In this document: positions 35,121-43,538 of the stretch, in pieces
Numbering within the stretch: position 1 is the first letter of the stretch
Layout: every line of letters begins with the position of its first letter
DNA from: UBA7446 sp965657545
GTDB lineage: Bacteria > Bacteroidota > Bacteroidia > Flavobacteriales > Flavobacteriaceae
NCBI GenBank assembly: GCA_965657545.1
Contig: CBFHOG010000001.1
Location: 185,540 to 249,539 of the forward strand
Direction: 5' to 3'
Length of the DNA stretch: 64,000 bases
The notes under the pieces: model-generated
Seen by the model: only the letters and a program-made list of their open reading frames with translations
Told to the model about the DNA's origin: nothing
The model's database searches: none
Program-made: the position numbers and the translations under genes

Positions 35121-37247
35121 ATGCGCCCCTATTTAGTATTAATTCTAGCTGCGTTAGTTTCCTCTTGCGCAAAAAAATTTCCCATGATATACCCCGATAC
35201 CAAAAAAGAAGTTGTTATCGACACTTTTTTTGGACAGGCTATAGCGGATCCATACCGTTGGTTAGAAGACGATCGCTCGGCGGATACAGAAGATTGGGTA
35301 AAACGCCAAAATGCATTAACCTTTGATTATTTGGATAAGATCGATTATAGAAATGATCTAAAAGAAACACTGACAAAACTCTGGAATTACGAAAAGCAAT
35401 CAACGCCTTTTGTAGAAGGAGACTATACTTATTTTTATAAAAACGACGGGCTTCAAAACCATTACGTATTGTACCGTAAGAAAGGAGATGATGCCGCTGA
35501 AGTATTTCTTGATCCGAACCGTTTCTCGGAAGACGGGACAACCTCTTTGGCAGGTGTTCGCTTTACCAAAGATGGTAGCCGATTGGCGTATCTCATTTCT
35601 GAAGGAGGATCAGATTGGCGAAAGATTATCGTCATGGATGCTGCATCAAAAACCATAATTGAAGATACGCTAGTAAATGTTAAGTTTAGCTCAGTTTCAT
35701 GGCGTGGCACAAAAGGGTTTTATTATTCATCTTATGATAAGCCAGAGGGCTCTGAACTTTCAGCAAAGACGGATCAGCACAAGTTGTATTACCATAAATT
35801 GGGGACTCCTCAGTCTGATGATGAGGTAGTTTTTGGAGGTGTCGCTTCCGAAAAGCATCGTTATGTGGGCGGATATGTTTCTGATGATCAGCGTTATTTG
35901 TTCATCAGCGCATCCAATACAACTTCTGGAAATAAGCTTTTTATGCTTGATTTAGAAAATCCAACATCAGAAATAAAGCCCATTGTTTCTCATGAAAAAT
36001 CAGATACTTATGTGTTAGACACAGCAGGCGAAAAACTGTTTTTGGTGACAAACCTTGATGCACCAAATAAAAAAGTAGTTGTCGCCAAGTCACATCGTCC
36101 ATCGCCGAAATATTGGACTGACCTTATACCAGAAACGGAAAACGTGCTTAACGTTAGTAGTGGGAGCAACTATTTTTTTGCGAATTATATGGCTGACGCC
36201 TTATCAAAAGTTTTTCAATACACCTATGATGGAATTCTTATTCGAGAGATAAAACTCCCAGGAGCAGGTAGTGCCAGTGGCTTCAGTGGAAAGGATAAGC
36301 AAGAGCTATTGTATTATACATTTTCAAATTATCACACACCGTCATCGTCATTTATATTAGATCCCAAAACGGGAGATACGAGACAGTATTGGCGGCCAGA
36401 AATTGCCTTTAACCCTGATGAATTTGAATCTAAACAAGTTTTTTACTCCTCTAAAGACGGAACTCGTATTCCCATGATGATAACCCATCGTAAAGGATTA
36501 AAGCTTACTGGAGACACACCAACAATGTTATATGGGTATGGAGGTTTTAATATTAGTTTAACCCCTTCATTTAGTATCACCAACGCCGTTTGGCTGATGC
36601 AGGGTGGTGTATATGCCGTGCCTAATATTAGAGGGGGAGGCGAATACGGAAAGGTGTGGCATGATGCAGGCACTCAGATGAAAAAGCAAAATGTATTTGA
36701 TGATTTTATTGCTGCAGCTGAGTACCTTATTGATGAAAAATATACCAGTCCAGAATACTTGGCCATTAGAGGCGGCTCCAATGGAGGGTTATTAGTTGGC
36801 GCCTGTATGACCCAACGTCCTGAGTTGTTCAAAGTAGCATTACCTGCAGTGGGAGTATTAGACATGCTACGCTATCACACCTTTACTGCGGGAGCAGGTT
36901 GGTCATATGATTACGGAACAGCAGAACAATCAAAGGAAATGTTTACGTATCTAAAAGGATATTCTCCTGTGCATAATGTAGATTTTAATACGGCTTATCC
37001 TGCAACATTAATTACAACCGGAGACCATGACGATAGAGTAGTTCCTGCACATTCTTTCAAATTTGCAGCTGAATTACAGCAAAAGCAAGTCGGTAAAACA
37101 CCAGTGATGATCCGTATTGAAACGGATGCTGGACATGGAGCAGGCACTCCTGTTGACAAAACCATTGAACAATACGCCGATATCTTTGCCTTTACACTTT
37201 ATAATATGGGCTATAAAGTACTCCCAAATAAAAAAATAAAAGGGTAA
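35121..37247 (+). CDS. Prolyl oligopeptidase-family serine peptidase (S9), lipoprotein-like
   Basis: Prolyl oligopeptidase-type enzyme of 708 residues. It has an N-terminal signal with a lipobox-like LAALVSSCAKK (Cys at about residue 16), a seven-bladed propeller region (about 70-420) and a C-terminal alpha/beta-hydrolase domain. The catalytic triad is Ser553 in GGSNGGLL, an Asp in DHDDRVVP near 636, and His672 in DAGHGAG. It probably degrades proline-containing peptides in the periplasm or at the outer membrane. Its start at 35121 is supported by the promoter element directly upstream. The 3' end is convergent with accC with two bases between. Confidence 0.9.
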   Translation: MRPYLVLILAALVSSCAKKFPMIYPDTKKEVVIDTFFGQAIADPYRWLEDDRSADTEDWVKRQNALTFDYLDKIDYRNDLKETLTKLWNYEKQSTPFVEGDYTYFYKNDGLQNHYVLYRKKGDDAAEVFLDPNRFSEDGTTSLAGVRFTKDGSRLAYLISEGGSDWRKIIVMDAASKTIIEDTLVNVKFSSVSWRGTKGFYYSSYDKPEGSELSAKTDQHKLYYHKLGTPQSDDEVVFGGVASEKHRYVGGYVSDDQRYLFISASNTTSGNKLFMLDLENPTSEIKPIVSHEKSDTYVLDTAGEKLFLVTNLDAPNKKVVVAKSHRPSPKYWTDLIPETENVLNVSSGSNYFFANYMADALSKVFQYTYDGILIREIKLPGAGSASGFSGKDKQELLYYTFSNYHTPSSSFILDPKTGDTRQYWRPEIAFNPDEFESKQVFYSSKDGTRIPMMITHRKGLKLTGDTPTMLYGYGGFNISLTPSFSITNAVWLMQGGVYAVPNIRGGGEYGKVWHDAGTQMKKQNVFDDFIAAAEYLIDEKYTSPEYLAIRGGSNGGLLVGACMTQRPELFKVALPAVGVLDMLRYHTFTAGAGWSYDYGTAEQSKEMFTYLKGYSPVHNVDFNTAYPATLITTGDHDDRVVPAHSFKFAAELQQKQVGKTPVMIRIETDAGHGAGTPVDKTIEQYADIFAFTLYNMGYKVLPNKKIKG

Positions 37248-37249
37248 AA

Positions 37250-38596
37250 CTACTCCTCCATTTCAAAATCATCCATAAACTTGGTGGTATAATTACCCGC
37301 TACATAGTCAGGATGCTCCATCAATTGACGGTGGAATGGAATGGTTGTTTTTACGCCCTCAATGACAAATTCGTCTAGAGCACGCTTCATTTTATTGATG
37401 GCCTCTTCGCGCGTTTGCGCTGTGGTAATCAACTTCGCAATCATGGAATCGTAATGTGGTGGAATCATATACCCCCCATACACATGGGTGTCCAAACGCA
37501 CTCCGTGTCCGCCTGGTGTATGCAGTGTTTTTATAATTCCTGGGGATGGACGAAAATCGTTAAATGGATCTTCGGCATTGATACGACACTCAATTGAATG
37601 TAGTTTAGGCAAGTAGTTTTTGCCCTCAATAGGAATACCAGCCGCTACTTTTATCTGTTCTGCAATCAAATCAAAATCAATTACTTGCTCTGTAATGGGG
37701 TGCTCCACTTGAATACGCGTATTCATTTCCATAAAGTAGAAATTACGATGTTTATCCACCAAAAACTCTACGGTTCCCGCACCCTCATATTTGATATACT
37801 CAGCTGCTTTTACAGCAGCAGCACCCATATCTTCACGGAGTTTATCTGTCATAAACGGAGAGGGCGTTTCTTCGGTAAGTTTTTGGTGACGGCGTTGTAC
37901 AGAACAATCGCGTTCAGACAAATGACAGGCTTTGCCAAAGGCATCTCCAACAACCTGGATTTCAATATGGCGTGGCTCTTCGATAAGTTTTTCCATGTAC
38001 ATATCATCGTTGCCAAAAGCTGCTTTTGACTCTTGACGTGCACTTTCCCATGCTTTTTCAAGTTCATCTTCTTGCCAAACGGCACGCATACCTTTTCCAC
38101 CACCGCCAGCAGTAGCTTTGAGCATAACGGGATATCCCATTTTTTCGGCAAGTTTTTGACAATCTTTAAAAGATGGAATAATGCCTTCCGAGCCAGGGAT
38201 AGTAGGCACTCCAGCAGCTTTCATGGTTGCTTTAGCGGTTGCCTTATCACCCATTTGCTGAATCATTTGTGCAGAGGCACCAATAAATTTGATTTTGTGT
38301 TCTTCACAAATTTTCGAAAACTTAGCATTTTCAGACAAAAACCCATAGCCTGGATGAATGGCATCTGCATTTGTAATTTCAGCAGCTGCAATGATATTTG
38401 CCATTTTTAGGTACGACTCACTACTTGGTGCAGGGCCTATACAAACGGCTTCATCTGCAAAGCGAACATGTAAACTATCGGCATCTGCTTTAGAGTAAAC
38501 GGCCACCGTTTTGATACCCATCTCTTTACACGTACGAATAACACGCAACGCAATTTCGCCACGATTGGCGACTAAAATCTTATTAAACATAGGCAA
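37250..38596 (-). CDS. accC: Acetyl-CoA carboxylase, biotin carboxylase subunit
   Basis: ATP-grasp enzyme that carboxylates the biotin on AccB in the first step of fatty-acid synthesis. The product is 448 residues. The N-terminal KILVANRGEIALRVIRTCKE, the ATP-binding GGGGKGMR block and the MNTRIQVEHPITE block are all present. The start could also be the ATG two codons later (MFNKIL). The third gene of the minus-strand unit fabH-accB-accC, three bases after accB. Confidence 0.95.
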   Translation of the reverse strand: MPMFNKILVANRGEIALRVIRTCKEMGIKTVAVYSKADADSLHVRFADEAVCIGPAPSSESYLKMANIIAAAEITNADAIHPGYGFLSENAKFSKICEEHKIKFIGASAQMIQQMGDKATAKATMKAAGVPTIPGSEGIIPSFKDCQKLAEKMGYPVMLKATAGGGGKGMRAVWQEDELEKAWESARQESKAAFGNDDMYMEKLIEEPRHIEIQVVGDAFGKACHLSERDCSVQRRHQKLTEETPSPFMTDKLREDMGAAAVKAAEYIKYEGAGTVEFLVDKHRNFYFMEMNTRIQVEHPITEQVIDFDLIAEQIKVAAGIPIEGKNYLPKLHSIECRINAEDPFNDFRPSPGIIKTLHTPGGHGVRLDTHVYGGYMIPPHYDSMIAKLITTAQTREEAINKMKRALDEFVIEGVKTTIPFHRQLMEHPDYVAGNYTTKFMDDFEMEE

Positions 38597-38599
38597 AGT

Positions 38600-39076
38600 T
38601 TAAGATGGGTCAATAACAAATAAGGGTTGATCAAATTCAACGGGTGATGAATCGTCAACTAAAATCTTTACAATTGTACCGCTTGTTTCGGCTTCAATTT
38701 CATTGAATAGTTTCATGGCTTCGATTACGCAAAGCGTATCGCCCTCGGCAACACGGTCACCCACTTCAACAAAATTGGGCTTATCTGGAGATGGTTTGCG
38801 ATAAAAAGTTCCAATTATGGGAGATTTCACGGTATGTCCGTCTGTAGCTACATCAGCTGGTGCAGCAGGTGTTGATGGAGTAGCATGAGCGGCCACAACC
38901 TCTGGAGTTGGCGCAACTACTACTGGCGCAGCTTGTGGAATGGCTGCAACAGGAACTGCAGTTTCTCCTTTGTCTGTTTTGACCGTAATTTTAATATCGC
39001 CCATCTCAAGGCTTACCTCACTAGCGCCTGATTTGGCTACAAACTTTATCAAGTTTTGGATTTCTTTTAATTCCAT
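38600..39076 (-). CDS. accB: Acetyl-CoA carboxylase, biotin carboxyl carrier protein
   Basis: Carries the biotin of acetyl-CoA carboxylase. The product is 158 residues: an N-terminal assembly segment, a Pro/Ala-rich linker (about 40-78) and a biotinyl domain (about 82-157). The biotinylated lysine is Lys122 in VIEAMKLFNEIEA; the usual AMKM is AMKL here, which is a frequent variant. It lies between fabH and accC with short gaps (12 and 3 bases). Confidence 0.95.
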   Translation of the reverse strand: MELKEIQNLIKFVAKSGASEVSLEMGDIKITVKTDKGETAVPVAAIPQAAPVVVAPTPEVVAAHATPSTPAAPADVATDGHTVKSPIIGTFYRKPSPDKPNFVEVGDRVAEGDTLCVIEAMKLFNEIEAETSGTIVKILVDDSSPVEFDQPLFVIDPS

Positions 39077-39088
39077 GATCTATTGTTT

Positions 39089-40084
39089 TTAGGTGTTGTA
39101 TGCCCACGTTAGGTAGGTAGCTCCCCAAGTGAAGCCACCGCCAAAGGCAGTAAATAATAATTTTTGGTTCTTTTTTAATTTGCTTTCGTAATCCCAAAGC
39201 AATAAAGGAAGTGTTGCCGCAGTGGTGTTCCCATAGCGTTCAATATTCACAAGCATTTGCCCGTAGTTTAAGTCTAAGTTTTTTGCAATGGCATCTAATA
39301 TACGTTTGTTGGCTTGATGCGCCACCACATAGTCAATATCATTTTTGGTTAAATTATTTTGATCAAGTATTTGATTAATGGCAGATGACATATTGGAAAC
39401 GGCAAATTTAAACACCGATCGCCCCTCTTGATGGAGGAAGTGTTTCCGTTCGTCCACCGTTTTGGAAGATGCGGGTAACATAGAACCGCCAGCTTCAATT
39501 TTTAAAAACGCCCTGCCTTTGCCGTCAACGCGAAGAACTTCATCTTGAAGCCCTAAACCTTCGTCGTTGGGTTCAAACAAAACAGCGCCTGCGCCATCAC
39601 CAAAAATAACACAAGTACTACGGTCGGTATAGTCAATAATAGATGACATGGTATCTGCGCCAATAAGTAAAACCTTTTGATAACGCCCCGAAGAAATGTG
39701 TGCTGCAGCTGCAGACATTCCGTATAAAAACCCGGAACAAGCACCTTGCAAATCGTACGCAAAAGCATTTATTGCTCCAATTTCAGTTGCAACAAATGCA
39801 GCCGTTGAGGAAACAGGCATGTCTGGTGTAGCAGTGCTTACAATAACCAAATCTATAGCAGCAGGGTCAAGGTTTTTTTTCTGAATAAGTTCACGGGCTG
39901 CGGCAATGGCCATAAATGAAGTTCCAAGTGAGGTAGGTTTTAGAATACGTCTCTCTTTTATTCCTGTACGGGAAGTAATCCACTCATCGCTTGTATCCAC
40001 CATTTGCTCCAAAGCGGCATTGGTGAGCACATGCTCAGGAACGTAGCCTCCAACGGCGGTTATGGCTGCAGTTTTTGTAGTCAT
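39089..40084 (-). CDS. fabH: 3-oxoacyl-ACP synthase III
   Basis: Condenses acetyl-CoA with malonyl-ACP (or a branched primer) to start fatty-acid synthesis. The product is 331 residues from MTTKTAAITAVGGYVPE. The active-site cysteine is Cys116 in DLQGACSGFLYG; the His and Asn of the triad are in VAHQANKRIL and ERYGNTTAAT. The frame is open up to 40102, but a promoter element at 40100-40108 overlaps that start, so I use 40084. The first gene of the fabH-accB-accC unit, separated from rpmF by a terminator. Confidence 0.94.
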   Translation of the reverse strand: MTTKTAAITAVGGYVPEHVLTNAALEQMVDTSDEWITSRTGIKERRILKPTSLGTSFMAIAAARELIQKKNLDPAAIDLVIVSTATPDMPVSSTAAFVATEIGAINAFAYDLQGACSGFLYGMSAAAAHISSGRYQKVLLIGADTMSSIIDYTDRSTCVIFGDGAGAVLFEPNDEGLGLQDEVLRVDGKGRAFLKIEAGGSMLPASSKTVDERKHFLHQEGRSVFKFAVSNMSSAINQILDQNNLTKNDIDYVVAHQANKRILDAIAKNLDLNYGQMLVNIERYGNTTAATLPLLLWDYESKLKKNQKLLFTAFGGGFTWGATYLTWAYNT

Positions 40085-40099
40085 AAAACCCGAATTGCA

Positions 40100-40108
40100 C
40101 AAAAAGTA
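40100..40108 (-). promoter_or_regulatory. -7 promoter element for fabH-accB-accC
   Basis: On the minus strand this reads TACTTTTTG, TAnnTTTG with one extra T, 15 bases before the fabH ATG at 40084. Confidence 0.4.
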
Positions 40109-40184
40109 CTTTTCTACAAATTTTGGCGAAAATTAGTAAAAATCAGCTCATTTTAAGCTAAAAACGCAAAAAAATTATAAAAAA

Positions 40185-40217
40185 TAGACAAAAAAAGCGC
40201 CTTTTACGAAAGACGCT
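40185..40217 (-). terminator. Intrinsic terminator after rpmF
   Basis: AGCGCCTTT-TACG-AAAGACGCT (40196-40217) is a hairpin with one C/A mismatch and a four-base loop. On the minus strand it is followed by seven T and further T-rich sequence, giving a good terminator for yceD-rpmF and insulating it from fabH. The plus-strand side has only a short T-run. Confidence 0.75.
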
Positions 40218-40242
40218 CATTATTTTTAAGAAGTCGAAAATA

Positions 40243-40440
40243 TTAATCTTCCGTTTCTACCGAATTGTCAATTAAAACTTTTCCGCGGTAGTATAGCTTT
40301 CCTTCATGCCAATGGGCACGGTGATACAAGTGTGATTCACCGGTGGTGTTACATGTAGCAATTTGAGGTGCAACTGCCTTATAATGTGTGCGGCGCTTAT
40401 CGCGACGCGTTTTGGATATTTTTCGTTTTGGATGTGCCAT
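40243..40440 (-). CDS. rpmF: 50S ribosomal protein L32
   Basis: Large-subunit ribosomal protein of 65 residues. The N-terminus MAHPKRKISKTRRDKRRTHY is the L32 signature. The four-cysteine zinc site of some L32 proteins is mostly absent: one Cys is seen in QIATCNTTG, with CNxxG followed by His residues. The C-terminal acidic tail (SVETED) is normal in flavobacteria. The gene follows the DUF177 protein by ten bases, a widely conserved pair. Confidence 0.96.
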   Translation of the reverse strand: MAHPKRKISKTRRDKRRTHYKAVAPQIATCNTTGESHLYHRAHWHEGKLYYRGKVLIDNSVETED

Positions 40441-40450
40441 AACAGCTGTT

Positions 40451-40993
40451 TTAGTCTTTCTTTAATTTCTTTAACGCATCCCATCGGGGATCAATTTCTT
40501 CAGTTTCTTTAGTGCTTTCATTTGGATGCAACGCATCTAATCTGTCTAACAAATCAGAGTGTAAGCTTCCATTTTCGATACCGGGATGAACTCGTTTTTG
40601 TGGCACTGCTAACACAACAGTTTCAAAAATAGTTTGGGCAACATCAACCTGATGTGATCCATGTGGCAACACAAGTAACTCATCGTTTTCGTCGTTAAAG
40701 GTTTCTCCAAATTTCACCACCAACTCATGTTTAGGGTTAATGGGTAAATCAAACGGCTCGTTAGAAACATCACAACTGACATTTACAGTTCCAGAAATGG
40801 TAAAATGTAACTCCAACATGCTCGCCTTTTTGTTTAATTCAACCTTTGCATTCAACGCAGCAGCGTTAAACTCGGTATAGTCAAAAGCATCAAAGAACTT
40901 AGATGTAATGTCGAGCGAAAAATGATGAATTCCTTCTTTTAGTCCAGCAAATGCTAAGACAAAAGGAGCCAAAACATGTTTTGCATCGTTCAT
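40451..40993 (-). CDS. DUF177 (YceD) family protein
   Basis: YceD/DUF177 protein of 180 residues, from MNDAKHVLAPF. Family members are linked to 23S rRNA metabolism and are encoded next to rpmF, as here (ten-base gap). The protein has a beta-rich middle (LELHFTISGTVNVSCDVSNE, with the conserved Cys) and a C-terminal block DPRWDALKKLK that is diagnostic of the family. A longer open frame reaches 41305 but runs antisense to pdxA coding sequence and lacks family similarity. A perfect -7 element ten bases before 40993 confirms the shorter start. Confidence 0.88.
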   Translation of the reverse strand: MNDAKHVLAPFVLAFAGLKEGIHHFSLDITSKFFDAFDYTEFNAAALNAKVELNKKASMLELHFTISGTVNVSCDVSNEPFDLPINPKHELVVKFGETFNDENDELLVLPHGSHQVDVAQTIFETVVLAVPQKRVHPGIENGSLHSDLLDRLDALHPNESTKETEEIDPRWDALKKLKKD

Positions 40994-41002
40994 TACAGTC
41001 GG

Positions 41003-41010
41003 CAAATATA
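41003..41010 (-). promoter_or_regulatory. -7 promoter element for yceD-rpmF
   Basis: On the minus strand TATATTTG matches TAnnTTTG exactly, nine bases before the ATG at 40993, so the leader is only a few bases long. Confidence 0.55.
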
Positions 41011-41036
41011 TAAAATTTGGCGGTACAGCCTTGTAT

Positions 41037-42029
41037 TTAGTTGTTCTTTTGACGCGTATTCCAAATGTCACATGCCATCTTAACGGCATTGGCAAACGAA
41101 TGTTCCTTGGCAATGCCTTTGCCTGCAATATCAAAGGCTGTTCCGTGGTCTGGGGAAGTGCGCACAAATGGCAGCCCTGCAGTGATGTTAACTCCGTTAC
41201 CAAAAGCAATGGTTTTAAATCCAACCAACCCTTGATCGTGATAACACGATAATACCGCATCAACGTTTTGGTAGCTTTTTTGTCCAAAAAAACCATCAGC
41301 AGCAAAAGGGCCAGAAATATCTATTTTTTCTTTTTGTAGCTTTTCAACACTTGGGCTTAAGATGTCATCATCCTCAGCACCAATAACACCTTGGTCGCCG
41401 GCATGTGGATTTAGTCCCAAAAGCGCAATTTTTGGAGTTAAACATCCAAAATCGTTTTTCAATGTATGAGCCAATTGAATTGTCTTTTCTTGAATTAGCT
41501 CAGAAGTAATGCGCGACGCTACCTCTGCCAAAGGGATATGATCGGTTAGTAGTGCAACACGAAGTTTTTGATGCGCTAAAATCATCAATGCCTTTCCGCC
41601 CCAGACCGAAGCTAAATAGTGCGTATGTCCAGCAAACGCAAACGCGTCGCTTTTGATAGCGGCTTTGTGAATGGGCGCCGTTACCAGCGCATTTGCTTCT
41701 TTTTGTTGTACAGCCATTGCAGCTGCCTGCAACGATTCAAAGGCAGCGGTTCCAGCAGCGGTGCTTTGCTTACCAAAGTCAATTTCAGGAGGTTTTTCCC
41801 AAACCGATTTCACATTCAAAACCCCCTTATTTGGAAGACCCTTTAGAAGTTGCAAAGGCACTTGAGTTCCAAAATGTGCTTGTTGTGCTTGCATAAAAGC
41901 AAGATCTGCATATACTACAGGAATACAGCGCTCAAAAAGGGTGTTGTCTTGAAATGCTTTTAATAGTATTTCAACACCCACCCCGTTTGGATCACCGACA
42001 GAAATGGCAACAATAGGAAGCGCAGACAT
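41037..42029 (-). CDS. pdxA: 4-hydroxythreonine-4-phosphate dehydrogenase
   Basis: NAD-dependent step of the DXP-dependent pyridoxal phosphate pathway. The product is 330 residues. The diagnostic blocks are ISVGDPNGVGVE (9-20), AGHTHYLA with a metal His, LNPHAGDQGVIGAEDD, CYHDQGLVGFK, and TSPDHGTAFDIAGKG near the C-terminus. It is divergent from ribE. The product's PLP end use matches several PLP enzymes in the window (Alr, the Cys/Met enzyme). Confidence 0.95.
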   Translation of the reverse strand: MSALPIVAISVGDPNGVGVEILLKAFQDNTLFERCIPVVYADLAFMQAQQAHFGTQVPLQLLKGLPNKGVLNVKSVWEKPPEIDFGKQSTAAGTAAFESLQAAAMAVQQKEANALVTAPIHKAAIKSDAFAFAGHTHYLASVWGGKALMILAHQKLRVALLTDHIPLAEVASRITSELIQEKTIQLAHTLKNDFGCLTPKIALLGLNPHAGDQGVIGAEDDDILSPSVEKLQKEKIDISGPFAADGFFGQKSYQNVDAVLSCYHDQGLVGFKTIAFGNGVNITAGLPFVRTSPDHGTAFDIAGKGIAKEHSFANAVKMACDIWNTRQKNN

Positions 42030-42035
42030 TTTGTG

Positions 42036-42043
42036 TATTTTTG
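42036..42043 (+). promoter_or_regulatory. -7 promoter element for ribE
   Basis: TATTTTTG matches TAnnTTTG, 29 bases before the ATG at 42072. AAAGG at 42050-42054 could act as a ribosome site. It is only five bases from the opposing pdxA element. Confidence 0.5.
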
Positions 42044-42048
42044 CTGCA

Positions 42049-42056
42049 CAAAGGTA
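42049..42056 (-). promoter_or_regulatory. -7 promoter element for pdxA
   Basis: On the minus strand TACCTTTG matches TAnnTTTG, 20 bases before the pdxA ATG at 42029. It faces the ribE element, so the two predicted start sites nearly coincide. Confidence 0.5.
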
Positions 42057-42071
42057 CAGGATTCACCGTTT

Positions 42072-42650
42072 ATGTTTACAGGAATAATTGAAACTATGGG
42101 CACTATCGAACGCATCGAAAAAGATGGCGGGAATGTGCACTACACACTTTCGAGTGAAATTACAAACGAATTAAAAATTGACCAAAGTTTGGCGCACAAT
42201 GGTGTTTGCCTTACGGTTGTTGCCATTGATGGCGACCAATACACCGTTACCGCCATTCAAGAAACCTTAGACAAAACGGCACTTCAAAAATGGAACGTGG
42301 GGGATAAAATTAATTTAGAACGCGCCATGCGTTTGGGCGATAGGTTAGACGGACACTTGGTTCAAGGACACGTAGATGAGGTAGCCACATGTACGCACAT
42401 TGAAGACCAAAACGGCAGTTGGTTGTTTCGTTTCGATTACAAAGAGAGCTCTAAAAATATTACCATTGAAAAAGGCTCTATTTGTGTAAATGGTACGAGC
42501 CTTACGGTAGTTGGCTCTGAGGCATATTCTTTTGGTGTTGCGATTATCCCTTATACCTATGAACACACCGTTTTTCACCAATTACAGCTTGGAGATTTGG
42601 TGAATATTGAATTTGATATGGTTGGTAAATACATAGCCAAGATGCGATAG
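42072..42650 (+). CDS. ribE: Riboflavin synthase alpha subunit
   Basis: Dismutates two 6,7-dimethyl-8-ribityllumazines to riboflavin. The product is 192 residues from MFTGIIETMGTI, the invariant N-terminus of the family. Two tandem lumazine-binding repeats each contain the GVCLTV/GTSLTV block (NGVCLTVVAIDG near 46-57 and NGTSLTVVGSEA near 143-154), and DGHLVQGHVDEV is present. The frame is open to 42033, but homologues and the promoter at 42036-42043 support 42072. The symbol could also be ribC or ribE depending on nomenclature. Confidence 0.95.
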   Translation: MFTGIIETMGTIERIEKDGGNVHYTLSSEITNELKIDQSLAHNGVCLTVVAIDGDQYTVTAIQETLDKTALQKWNVGDKINLERAMRLGDRLDGHLVQGHVDEVATCTHIEDQNGSWLFRFDYKESSKNITIEKGSICVNGTSLTVVGSEAYSFGVAIIPYTYEHTVFHQLQLGDLVNIEFDMVGKYIAKMR

Positions 42651-42715
42651 CATAGCTAACAATTGTTTGTACCCCGCCCATTTTTTATATATTTACAGTA
42701 CAAATCTTATTTATT

Positions 42716-43534
42716 ATGAAACCTATTTATATACTTTACCCCTTTGTGGGCATGACTTTTTTAAGTGCTCAATCCTTAGTTATCAGCGAAGTAGAGTCCG
42801 ATAGTCCCGGAACTGACGACGCTGAATTTATCGAGCTGTATTCCACAACCCCAAATACAAGTCTAGACGGTTATGTATTGGTCTTATTTAACGGTGGCGA
42901 TGATGCAAGTTACGCCACCTATGATTTAGACGGACATAGCACCGACGCTAACGGATACTTTCTTATTGGAGATTCAGGTGTTACAGGAGTTAAGAAAGTC
43001 TTCTCTAGTTCCTCTTCGTCAAATATTCAAAATGGACCTGATGCCGTGGCATTATATCAAGCGAATGGCACAGACTTCCCTAGCGACACCAGTGTAACTA
43101 CAACTAACTTGGTTGATGCAGTTGTTTATGACAACAATCACCCAGACGACACCGCCCTCTTGTCAGGGCTGGGTAAGACAACACAGTTTAATGAGGATGA
43201 GGGAGACAATGGCGCAATAAATTCTCTACAACTCCAAGCAGATGGTAGTTTTAAAGCGGGAACGCCCTCTCCAAATACAAGCAACCAGGTACTCAGTGTT
43301 ATGGCATCAAAAGCCTCCACATTGCATATCTATCCTAACCCAGTTGTAAACACCCTTTTTATTGACGGATTAAATGAAGAGGCGGAGGTTTCCATATTTT
43401 CATTGACGGGTCAGCTTGTATTGCGTACACGCACAAATCATAGTGTAGATGTTTCGCGACTAGTTACGGGAGTTTATTTACTTGAAATAACACATAACGG
43501 GGAATCTACACAGCATAAGCTTATAAAGCATTAA
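42716..43534 (+). CDS. Secreted lamin-tail-like protein with T9SS type A sorting domain
   Basis: Predicted cargo of the type IX secretion system, 272 residues. A signal peptide (about 1-19, ending FLSAQ) is followed by a lamin-tail-domain-like region (about 22-180) starting LVISEVESDSPGTDDAEFIE, a fold often found on secreted nucleases and surface proteins. The C-terminal sorting domain starts at LHIYPNPVVNTLFIDG and ends QHKLIKH. No catalytic domain is visible, so it may be a binding protein or a remnant of a larger secreted protein. The cargo would depend on the T9SS, of which PorZ-like and SprE/PorW-like proteins are encoded elsewhere in the window. Confidence 0.85.
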   Translation: MKPIYILYPFVGMTFLSAQSLVISEVESDSPGTDDAEFIELYSTTPNTSLDGYVLVLFNGGDDASYATYDLDGHSTDANGYFLIGDSGVTGVKKVFSSSSSSNIQNGPDAVALYQANGTDFPSDTSVTTTNLVDAVVYDNNHPDDTALLSGLGKTTQFNEDEGDNGAINSLQLQADGSFKAGTPSPNTSNQVLSVMASKASTLHIYPNPVVNTLFIDGLNEEAEVSIFSLTGQLVLRTRTNHSVDVSRLVTGVYLLEITHNGESTQHKLIKH

Positions 43535-43538
43535 AGGC

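Noticed and set aside
40994..41305. N-terminal extension of the DUF177 frame
   Set aside because: Runs antisense to the conserved C-terminal end of pdxA, and a perfect promoter element lies just before the shorter start.
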